Source: Maea johnstoni (taxonomy: Eukaryota; Annelida; Polychaeta; Spionida; Magelonidae). Taken from it: a DNA stretch of 64,000 nt. Below are positions 40,801-52,800 of the stretch, one piece after another (positions within the stretch are counted from its first letter, which is position 1; each line of letters starts with the position of its first letter). The DNA lies in NCBI GenBank assembly GCA_963942565.1, contig OZ012697.1, positions 27,390,589 to 27,454,588 on the forward strand, in the 5' to 3' direction. The translations under genes and the position numbers were made by a program. The notes beneath the pieces were generated by a model. It was not told the DNA's origin, did not search any database, and saw only the letters and a program-made list of their open reading frames with translations.

Positions 40801-43800
40801 TTTATTTGCCACAAGCACTAACTAGCACTAAATATATTGTTTTGTTTTAGATACAATTATCATAACATATACCATAAAAAAATACATGTTTTTTTCTTGA
40901 TTAATGAACTTTATACGTAAACATTCAGTATTGTGATATAATTGCTAATAGTTTATTGTTTATTGTTTATAGTTTATTGGATACAATATAGTAAAATCAA
41001 TAAAGTGGTTTTTCAAATCTTAAACAACACAAACTTCCAGATTGAAAAGCCCTTTATCAGTTAATGGTACCAAACCTCAGAGTAGGGCAAATGAAATGCT
41101 CTACAACTTGCCTAACAGAAGCTCAGGGTATAACAACGCTCCTGATAATACCAACCACACGTGAGCTATATAACATTCATAATGGTGATTACAGTGGTAA
41201 AGTCTTCTTCCTGTAATGAAATAGTTATGAAACTTTACCTGGTTTGTTTTTGAAGTTCCAGTCTTTGAGCTGTTTGAGGGAGCCGGAACATACTACAAAA
41301 CAATACAAAGCAAAATCAATGGTTTAATAGTTCAACCAATTTATCCTCTGAAGGTGTCTTCTGGATCTACAGAATCTTTGAGAATCTTACAGCAAATACA
41401 CAGAATAAAACTCACCAACTACATGGCAAGGAGTTGTAGGTTGGGAACTTATTGACATTCTATTTCAATTTATTCAAAAAAATGGATTCTGTTGATATGA
41501 GAAATGTGACTACCCAGTCAAATGAGAGTGATTAGGTAGAAATTACTAACTATCTTCTCAAACCTGTTAAGAAAGACCCCTACCTTGAGAGGCAAAATCT
41601 TGCCATAGGAAGGTGTGCAAGTATGGTAACTTGAACCCCCTGCAATACAAACCGTTTGTATTGTAGCCCTCAGCTGCAATACAAACAGTTTGTATTGCAT
41701 ACTTGACAATACAAACGGTTTGTATTGTGGAGCTGACAATACAAACCGTTTGTATTGCAAGCCAACTACAATACAAACAGTTTGTATTGCAAGCCAACTA
41801 CAATACAAACGGTTTGTATTGTCGATGACAATACAAACCGTTTGTATTGTGGGTGGTAACTTGAACCACCTGCAATACAAACGGTTTGTATTGTCTATGG
41901 TAACTTGAACCCCCTGCAATACAAACCGTATGTATTGCTGAAATTGAGTGGTTCAATACAAACGGGTTGTATTGTAGGCATTTGTAGCACTCATTACTTT
42001 GATGGCATAAGTACCTTGAATGGAAGATGGTGAAAGGTACAGTGCATATTTACAAATATAACTTGGTCAATTATTAATAATAATAATAATAATTGATATT
42101 TGATATAGCGCCCTTTCCACCTATAATGTTCAAAAGCGCTTTAGAGTCATTGGACAGTTGTCATGGTCCATATAGTCAATTAAACTCCTTTCGAAATAGC
42201 AATGTTTTCAGCTGTTTCTTGAAGCTTTGCACACTATCAGCAGCCTTGATGTTGTCAGGGAGCTCATTCCAAAGGCGTGGTGCATAGGCACAGAATGCTC
42301 TGTCACCAAACCTTTTCAGATTAGTGAGTGGTATCTGTAATAAGTTCTTAGTGTTTGATCTTAGAGTCCTTGTATTAGCTTGTTTGACTAACAGTTCCCT
42401 CAAGTATAGAGGGGCACATCCTTGCATGCATTTGAAAGTCAAAAGCAGAATCTTGAACTCAATCCTTTTCCTGATGGGCAGCCAGTGAAGATCTTTTAGA
42501 ACTGGTGTAATGTGATCATACTTTTTGGAGCCACTAACCACTCTAGCAGCATTGTTTTGGACTTTCTGGAGCCTGCATAAGAAGGCTTAGGAAATACTTT
42601 TTCAGGTGTATATCTATTATGATTATAAAACTATATATGTACTTTATTATGATATTAAAACTATCACTTGTGAGTATTTAGCTCTTTTGTGAGGATATGG
42701 TGGCTCTGAAAAGAGCCGTTGGGGGTACATGTATGACTGATACATATATTAGTTGCAGCTAGGAATTTTTTCTCTGATAGCCTTGTCAACTGTAGACTGC
42801 ATCTGCGGTGCAACTCAAAATGATGGCAAACCCCTGGTGGAGTGTCATATAATTGCCACCTATGGAGTCACATTAACTGTTACAATATGGACGCAACTAG
42901 ACTAGAACGCAAGGATTTCAAATGTACCGTTTGCAAATCTACAGTGAAACGCAGACGAAGACGCTGAAAGACTTGATCCAGTGTGCGGGAATCATCATAA
43001 CAGTGAAGTTTCATTATAATCCATTATGTAAGGTGTAATTGTCCCAGCTACCTAGTACCTACCTAGTACCTTGTTGTACTATTGTTACAAGCTATTTATT
43101 TGTTTTATTTATTGTCTCTAGATAGTCTTATACAGACTATGACTTAAATACAGGAAGTGTCGGTTAATAAATTAACCATTATATGATCCTCCAGTCACTA
43201 AGTAAAACAAGTTTCAAAGCATTATAACCATGTTCATTGTTTTGAATTTATATGATCTGAATGAATTATCGAATTTGAATTAATTTTGTCTATTTATTTA
43301 CTACACATGATATTTCATCTGGACAGTCAGTCACATCACAATACATCCAGTTTGTATTGCAGTGCTGACTCATAGCGACAATACAAACCGTTTGCATTGC
43401 AAAGCCCTGAGAAATCTGAGTCAGGCCGACAATACAAACCGTTTGTATTGCAGCAGTTCACTCAAAAGCACAATACAAACCGTTTGTATTGCAGGAGGCT
43501 AGGGGGTTCAAGTTACCATATTTGCGGAAGGTGTTAACATAGCAGAGGTGTTTTATCAATATATCAGGTAAAAATGATGCAGGGAAGTCGTGTTCAGAAT
43601 AAGAGATGCTCACATCTACAAGGTCAGGGCTCGACCCTAACAGTGAATTGCTGGCCCCAGACCAGTAAAAATTCCCAAAAAACTCAACTGGTACTCGGGC
43701 CAGTAAACCTCTGGGGGTATTCTTGTTAACAATTTTCCCCTCAAGAATATCCCTTAATGTTTTTGAAAAATAAATTTTATTGAAGATAAAATAAATAAAA

Positions 43801-46800
43801 AGAAATGTTGTCAGTAAATTTTATGCAATGTTTTCTCTTGTTATGTTAAAGAAAAATTTGTAGGACCAGTGAAAATTGCGCAGGACCAGTAGATCCAGGT
43901 GCTAAGTCCTACTAGGCCAGTAACATTTTAAGGTAGCGTTGAGACCTGGAGGTGTTCAAAATGAGAGGTTTCACAGTAGAATATTACTGTCAGTAGCCTA
44001 TAGTGCTAGAATGCACCTCTCAGTGTTATAATACTGTAGAACTGACGGAGGAGAAAAGGGACTTACTGCATCAAAGGGACTTATAAAGGAAGACCAAATC
44101 TTCTCAGCTTTTTCCTGCGCAGCACTCTTTGGTCTATCACCAGCAAACTCCTGCAAGAGGGTAAAGAGAGAGACAATTAAACACTGCAATACACTGAACA
44201 TGCATACATCTTAGAACTGAGAATTTTTCCATAGTGCTAACTGCTAACGGATAACAATAATTCATAATAATTTACTACTAGATATAGACTAAACAAAATA
44301 ATCTGACAAGAGCAATACGGAGTTTAACTGAATACCTAATTCTATAATCCAATCTTTTTAGTTAGCAAGTCCAAAATAAAATGCAAATATGGCTGTATTA
44401 CGTACCTGACTAGTGAGACTGAATGCTGTTATGATAGGACTTGACTTCACCTGTACTGACACAGGTGTGCTCTTGCCAAACATGGAGGATTCATTGGCCA
44501 CTAAGTTGGAATCTGTAAAAGAAGATAGAATAAATGAGGGGTGTTATAGAATATGAATGGCAAAGGTTTGTTAAAACTGTCACTCCTCTCCAACCTGCAT
44601 CATATACATTCCCCTCTATGTGAGATCCATGACTTCTGCAGAAATTGAAAATGATTGTCTAAATTAGACAATCATAAGATTTCAGCAATTTCACATCTAT
44701 ATGGAGACTGGATATTCAGATTACATACATAAACATACAGCTTCTCCTATTCAGACAATTTAATGTATCTTTAAGCAATTTCCAAGCATTTACAAAAAGG
44801 GAAACATAACTGTCTTTTCTGATATTGACACATTAAAAAATCCTGATTACATAATTCAAGGTTCTTCTCATGGTTGATTTAAAAAACACCTAACGTCCTA
44901 ATTTCTGCCGCCCTGGAGAGACTTGTCACTGAGCTGCCGTCTTTAGAGCAGACCTGATCATCTTCATACCACAGCCTGGAAGCTGTCTTTATTAGCACTA
45001 TCACAGGGAGAGACTTGTCACTGAGCTGCAGTCTTTAGAGCAGACCTGATCATCTTTGTACCATAGCCTGGAAGTTGTCTTTATCAGCGCTAACATGGGG
45101 AGAGACTTGTCACTGAGCTGCAGTCTTTAGACCAGACCTGATCATCTTTGTACCATAGCCTGGAAGCTGTCTTTACCAGCGCTAACATGGGGAGAGACTT
45201 GTCACTGAGCTGCAGTCTTTAGACCAGACCTGATCATCTTTGTACCATAGCCTGGAAGTTGTCTTTATCAGCGCTAACATGGGGAGAGACTTGTCACTGA
45301 GCTGCAGTCTTTAGAGCAGACCTGATCATCTTTGTACCATAGCCTGGAAGTTGTCTTTATCAGCGCTAACATGGGGAGAGACTTGTCACTGAGCTGCAGT
45401 CTTTAGACCAGACCTGATCATCTTTGTACCATAGCCTGGAAGCTGTCTTTATCAGCGCTAACATGGGGAGAGACTTGTCACTGAGCTGCAGTCTTTAGAG
45501 CAGACCTGATCATCTTTGTACCATAGCCTGGAAGTTGTCTTTATCAGCGCTAACATGGGGAGAGACTTGTCACTGAGCTGCAGTCTTTAGACCAGACCTG
45601 ATCATCTTTGTACCATAGCCTGGAAGCTGTCTTTATCAGCGCTAACATGGGGAGAGACTTGTCACTGAGCTGCAGTCTTTAGAGCAGACCTGATCATCTT
45701 TGTACCATAGCCTGGAAGTTGTCTTTATCAGCGCTAACATGGGAAGAGACTTGTCACTGAGCTGCAGTCTTTAGACCAGACCTGATCATCTTTGTACCAT
45801 AGCCTGGAAGCTGTCTTTACCAGCGCTAACATGGGGAGAGACTTGTCACTGAGCTGCAGTCTTTAGACCAGACCTGATCATCTTTGTACCATAGCCTGGA
45901 AGCTGCCTTTATCAGCGCTAACATGGGGAGAGACTTGTCACTGAGCTGCAGTCTTTAGAGCAGACCTGATCATCTTTGTACCATAGCCTGGAAGCTGTCT
46001 TTATCAGCGCTAACATAGGGAGAGACTTGTCACTGAGCTGCAGTCTATAGACGAGACCTGATCATCTTTGTACCATAGCCTGGAAGCTGTCTTTATCAGC
46101 GCTAACATGGGGAGAGACTTGTCACTGAGCTGCAGTCTTTAGACCAGACCTGATCATCTTTGTACCATAGCCTGGAAGCTGCCTTTATCAGCGCTAACAT
46201 GGGGAGAGACTTGTCACTGAGCTGCAGTCTTTAGACCAGACCTGATCATCTTTGTACCATAGCCTGGAAGCTGCCTTTATCAGCGCTAACATGGGGAGAG
46301 ACTTGTCACTGAGCTGCAGTCTTTAGAGCAGACCTGATCATCTTTGTACCATAGCCTGGAAGCTGTCTTTATCAGCGCTAACATAGGGAGAGACTTGTCA
46401 CTGAGCTGCAGTCTATAGACGAGACCTGATCATCTTTGTACCATAGCCTGGAAGCTGTCTTTACCAGCGCTAACATGGGGAGAGACTTGTCACTGAGCTG
46501 CAGTCTTTAGAGCAGACCTGATCATCTTTGTACCATAGCCTGGAAGCTGTCTTTATCAGCGCTAACATAGGGAGAGACTTGTCACTGAGCTGCAGTCTAT
46601 AGACGAGACCTGATCATCTTTGTACCATAGCCTGGAAGCTGTCTTTATTAGTACTATCACGGGGAGAGACTTGTCACTGAACTGCAGTCTTTAGACCAGA
46701 CCTGATCATCTTTGTACCATGGCCTGGAAGCTGTCTTTATTAGAACTATCACGGGGAGAGACTTGTCACTGAGCTGCAGTCTTTAGAGCAGACCTGATCA

Positions 46801-49800
46801 TCTTTGTACCATAGCCTGGAAGCTGTCTTTATTAGAACTATCACGGGGAGAGACTTGTCACTGAGCTGCAGTCTTTAGACCAGACCTGATCATCTTTGTA
46901 CCATAGCCTGGAAGCTGTCTTTATTAGAACTATCACGGGGAGAGACTTGTCACTGAGCTGCAGTCTTTAAACCAGAGCTGATCATCTTTGTACCATAGCC
47001 TGGAAGCTGTCTTTATTAGAACTATCACGGGGAGAGACTTGTCACTGAGCTGCAGTCTTTAGACCAGACCTGATCATCTTTGTACCATAGCCTGGAAGCT
47101 GTCTTTATTAGAACTATCACGGGGAGAGACTTGTCACTGAGCTGCAGTCTTTAAACCAGAGCTGATCATCTTTGTACCATAGCCTGGAAGCTGTCTTTAT
47201 CAGCGCTCTTTCCTGCTTTTCATTCATTGTGAGCAGCACAGTCACATGTGTCAGTGTGTTTGGTTCCAATGACAAAGCTGAGCGGTTTTCACTATTAACC
47301 CATTTCATTCTGCCACCCACTTGACCTACATAGCTCCTATATCTGAGCCACCTCCCAAATGTTGCGCTTTTAGTCAGATATCAGGAGGCGCTTCAGGAAA
47401 AGTAGGGAAACATGGTCAGAAATGTATTTTACCCCCAATAAAGTATATATTTCCTAAAAGCCAACTGTATTTATTGATATATATATGGTTTATTTACAAA
47501 TAAACAAACAAACAATCAAAAATATGGCCGAAAAGTTCGTTGCTAATTCAAATAATGCTAAGCGTCGCCGGTAATATCGCTATTTTCATGATCGCAATGT
47601 TCGAAATTGTAGTTTGAAGGCAAAAACTCGGCAAAAATTACGAAACTTTTGCATCACCGTGATGCCGGGAATGTAAACAAGTTATGTTTTACTTATCCCA
47701 TTGAAATACGTTTAGATTTCGCCACTTACCGAAAATTTGAATACACACCCTGATTTCCGCACGCGAAGCGTGATCAAATTTGCGTAGTTGCGTTGATCCG
47801 CTTCGCGTCAATCAGGGAAATTTGGATCGTTACTCACCATTATCGCCGTCTTTCTCGATCAACCTCTGCCATATTGGAAATGACTGTTGTCACCTCCAAT
47901 ATGCGAGAGCTTGAAGAGATTAGTGCAAGCGTTCGCCGACAGCGAGCGCCACCAGACGGTATGGCGATCTGGTGAGTAATGATACGACCGGATCGGTATC
48001 CCGCATACAATGGTAGAATACCCCTCGGCCGTATCGCGCATAAAATGGGTTAAGAGTTCAAACAGACTAGATGAGAATGACTGTGTCAGCCCATTTGTCA
48101 GCCTTAAGCCAGTAATTAATTATTGGTATGATGTACTGCTTACCTAGATTCACTGTGGCTATATCAACATGGTTGTTCACATCAGGGCCTTTGTCAGTGT
48201 GCGACCAGTCATGCTGACAGTTGAGCAGTTTGTCTGTGCTGTATTTCGGATGTTCCAATCTTGAAGGTTTAAGGTCCACTTTGGCTGTTTCCATCTACAA
48301 GACATCAGTGCAGTATGGTGAGCGAATGAGTCACAAAAGATACAGGTGTCCTTCAGGAACCAATGTATATCTTTAACCTTTCCAATGCTGAGGATACTTT
48401 CCCCCAAAGCACAAGAGTGCAAAGAATTTTGAAAACCATCTTAACCTTGTCACATTGGTATCCACTGGATAGCTCTCACTGAGTACTCTCAGATGAGTAC
48501 CCATTTGCCAGGGTTACAATCATTTTTTAGGGTTTTTGTGTCACTTTGTATTGGATAAATTAGCCACCAGCAGCATAAGGGTTAAAGATGGTTACCTGGG
48601 ACATGTATAATATGATGGGGATAGTAAATATTCTGATGAAGTATCATTGGGTTGGGGGACTGTTTCGATGCTAAAGGAATCTTATCAATATTCTTTGCCT
48701 AGATGGCTTACAGACCTGGAACACTGTTGAGTGCTGGTGGCAGGGTCTTAGCCAGGATTTCAAAAATGCCTATCCAAAACAGCAACATCAAAATTTCTGC
48801 CCATCCAAATTTACCTACTCATCTACTTCAAATCCTTATACCAACTACATTTAATAGCCTATTGTGTCAAAAAGGAAATTTACATGTAAGACATCCCTTA
48901 AAAGATGGTTTGTTAGGAAAATCTTTGGATATTACCCCGTTTGTTGTGACGTACACTGTTTCTTTTCCCCAGAAACTGGCGTTCAAATCCACGCAAGCTA
49001 TTGTTAGGTCTACCTTTCACCCAGCAGCAGCGACCCCTTGATTAAAATTGAGGGATCTGATTGGACAATTACATTAGTTTGACCTTTAACCCCATTGAAG
49101 ACAGCCCATTGAGGACAACTTATCCTTAACTGTAAAACACATAGAGGTTCCATCACGAGTGGATGGAAAGAGGAGGAATCTTGAACGAGTGAGTGATTTT
49201 GTGTCTTGGGACAAGGCTTGCCGAGTCCCAAGACACACAATCACTCACGAGTGCAAGATACCTCCTCTTTCCATCCACAAGTGATGGAACATGTTTCTCC
49301 CACAATAAACAGGAGGAATTTACACGTTTTACCGTGAAGTTAGCCAGCTAAACCCGGTCAGCCAAAGGATACCTGCGCACTAGTTCAACATTGGTAATAC
49401 ACGTTTGTTGTGACGTGCACCGTTTGTTTTCCCAGAAACTGGCACCAGATCACGAACGTGACGCTTGTTCAAATCCACGCGCGCTACCTTTCACCCAGCA
49501 GCAGTGACCAGCTGATTAAAATTTAGGGATCTGATTGGACAATTACACTAGTTTGACCTTTTAATAACCCCATTGAAGACAGCCCGTTGAGGACAACTTA
49601 TCCTCAACTGTATAACACACCTCAGAGTGGGAGAAAAGGATTTCTGCCGAAGGGGTGCATACCTTGACGGATTGGTATGGGGTACGTACCTTGACGAGTG
49701 GGGTTTCGCGGGCGGCGGTGAGGATGCGGTGGAGCTCCATCTGGTGTTGGCGCACCAGCGGGGGTATGGGGTTGCAGCAGGCCAGGATGCCCTGTGCCTC

Positions 49801-52800
49801 CCGGGGTAGCAGCTCACACATCTGCAGCAACATGTGGTTCGGCAGAACGTAGCTGAAACGAGACATGTTACTCAAGTCAGTCTTAACTAAAATTAAAACT
49901 TGTGTTTGTTATAAGCTATAAGAAACTTATATAATTCTTACACAACTACTGATTTCTAAGAAAAAGAAGAAATAAGATAAAGAAATAGAAATAAGATAAA
50001 GAAAATTCAACTTGCAATATTATTCTAAGTAATAGTAAACCTAACAAAATGCCAAATTGAGCTATTTCCTTTTGTCCAACCATTCACAGCTCAAATGATG
50101 TCCGATTTCAAAGCTATTCACCATTAACCTCCTGGAATATCCCTCGGAGGATTGGAATGGTTTCCATGTGAACAGGCCTGCTAGGGGAGGAAGGTCGTAT
50201 GAGCACTTAGGTGGATACAAGACTATATACAGAATACCTTTATCCACCCTTACCATCGGGATAGTTCAAAAGGTCTGACACATCAAGAAATATCTTCATA
50301 AAAATAGAAATTGTTGAAAAAAATATTGGATCCAAAATTTGTTGTTACTTGTTTTTCAAGGATCCTCTTTCAAATATTAGATTTCACCCTAATTGAAGAA
50401 TTATGCTGAGGGATACTGTGTCTACACTCAAGTACAAAAGAAGTGATAAACATTAGTCCTTTTCCAGGGAGCTCAATTTCATCTTCAAAAGCTACCTAAA
50501 GGTGCTGTGTATAGAAACCAGTGCATCTTTGGGCTCCATGCAGAAATCTGAGGGAGCCACAAGAGAATTCAATTAAGCCCTAGGCTCCAAGCTCTAGCAA
50601 ATTGTGAGCTCTGAAATGAGGTAAGATACTGACCCGATGCTCTCATCCTCGGACCTGGCCATCTTGTCTCTCCAGGCGTAGACGTCCTTCAGCGCCTGCA
50701 GCTGCTGAGAGTTGAGCACCTTCTTACTCTTACGGTACAGCTCCATGTACTCCTGCTCGCTGAAGATGGGCTTCTTGTAGACCTGGGAACAACAACAACA
50801 ACATAGCATCACAGAAACTGACCAAGTCCTGCTCTAGGGCACCATAGAGACCTTACTCTTACGGTACAGCTCCATGTACTCCTGCTCGCTGAAGATGGGC
50901 TTCTTGTAGACCTGGGAACAACAACAACATAGCATCACAGAAACTGACCAAGTCCTGCTCTAGGGCACCATAGAGACCTTACTCTTACGGTACAGCTCCA
51001 TGTACTCCTGCTCGCTGAAGATGGGCTTCTTGTAGACCTGGGAACAACAACAACATAGCATCACAGAAACTGACCAAGTCCTGCTCTAGGGCACCATAGA
51101 GACCTTACTCTTACGGTACAGCTCCATGTACTCCTGCTCGCTGAAGATGGGCTTCTTGTAGACCTAGGAACAACAACAACATAGCTTCACAGATACTGAC
51201 CAAGTCCTTCCATTAGTGCAACATCCAGGACCTACTCTTACCTTATACATCTGATAACAACAACAGTGGACCTAACATCATAAAAATCGACCAAGTAGAA
51301 TGTATCTATACTCTCTAACCAACAACCCCATATGCCCGCCTGTCACATCAATTTTCTTGCAAATAGTAAGATAACCCTGTTTGCGACCTTAAAGATATTT
51401 TCATTACCATTGATATTTAAAACAAACATGTATTCCTGCATTTTAGAATGTGATATTCTCCTCAACTACGCCTAAACCAATCCGTCATGTCTTTCCAAAG
51501 AATCTGTACCGTTAAGACTTATGACTGATCTAATGAAATGCATGCTGTCTGCTTGCATTGTTTCATCACTGCACCCTGAGCTGGGCTTCGAATGTTAGTC
51601 GCGGTATGATATTGAGTTAGTTGATGTATTTTCCATGTACCCAAGTGCCACAATTTACTGCAAAAATCACAGTCAAGTACAAAGGCAAAAGAGTGATATA
51701 TCAAAATAAAACAATACCACATATTTCCAGTATGCATGTGTGACACGTAACTTGCCAGTCATTTAGTTCCATTTTTTTTCGGCACTAGGTGTCACCTTTT
51801 CCGATTATCAATGATTGATAGATTCGTAATCCATAATTCGGTAAAACAGAGGCAACCGATCGATTATAATCGATGATCGGCCCAACACTAGATAAATCAA
51901 AATCAAAGCATTTGTGAGACGCACCTTCTGGCAGACCTGTGTGCTGCGGCTGAGGACGGACATGAGGAGGTTCTTCTGCTCGTTGCCGCTCTCCAGGAGG
52001 TCGTTCTTCATGCGGTCGTACAGGTAGAGCAGGTAGTGGGTGTCCTCGCGTGCGTACTTCACCAGCTCCTCAGGGAGAGGCCTACAAAGCAGGAAAACAG
52101 GTTCACAGATACAGACTGAGACAGGCAGACAGGGGTCCAACACATGCGTGCTGAAAACTATGAGTAAGTCAAAATAAAGAGGGTTAAAAACCAACTAACC
52201 AATTGACTATTGCTGCACTCGTTTTGATGTCTGTAAAAAGCGTGTACTCAAAAAAACATGAAATTTGATTTCATGGGCGTTAATGAATAAATGCCTGCCA
52301 GAGAAACAAAAAAATGAAGAAGGTAGCATCTTCAATACAATTAAGGCTATCCTATTCGAAGAGAACAGAAGTACTTCATATGATATAAAAAGATAATGTA
52401 GGACAGGTGAAAACAAAAAGAACAATTGCCCTAGAGTAGTATGTAGGGCTGGGAATTGGTTGCAATTGCATGAGCGATAACCAGTTGCAGCCAACCGATC
52501 GCAGGTTTGCAGTAATTGGGTACTGGAGGTCTAGGGCGTAAAACTAAGTGATAGTATATGACAATTGCTTGTTATTAGCACCCAGTCTAACTTCATTTTG
52601 AAGTGTATTTTGGAGCTTAGTTTCATAGCAAGAAAGCTGACAACTTGCCAGTCATTAAGCTCTATTTCTTGTCGCTAGGTGTCGCCTTTTCCAAATATTA
52701 TCAATTGCCAGTTTCATAATCAGTAAAAATGAGGTAACCAATCAATTAACGATTATACTTGATGATCGGCCCAACACTAATAGGAAGACTTTAAAATTGC

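Larger units (their letters stand above)
41600..43540. mobile_element. Composite inverted-repeat segment with palindrome arrays
   Basis: The left flank GTATGGTAACTTGAACCCCC and the right flank AGGGGGTTCAAGTTACCATA are inverted copies, each followed inward by arrays of one palindrome. The span is about 1.9 kb including a later CR1 insertion. It looks like a non-autonomous DNA transposon with subterminal repeats, but no transposase and no clear target duplication were found. Confidence 0.55.

Noticed and set aside
41518-41919. 133-residue frame rich in YKRFVLS/NTNRLYC
   Set aside because: It is only the palindrome array read through; the repeat happens to lack stops in several frames.
41643-41974. 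CRISPR-like look: regularly spaced 21-bp repeats with differing spacers
   Set aside because: Animal DNA inside an intron, spacers are short (7-23 bp) and not unique-like, the repeat is a full palindrome, and there are no cas genes.
48292-48294. ATG at the start of the 48144-48294 exon as an alternative EXOSC10 start
   Set aside because: It follows directly on a splice acceptor and the upstream exons are conserved and in phase.
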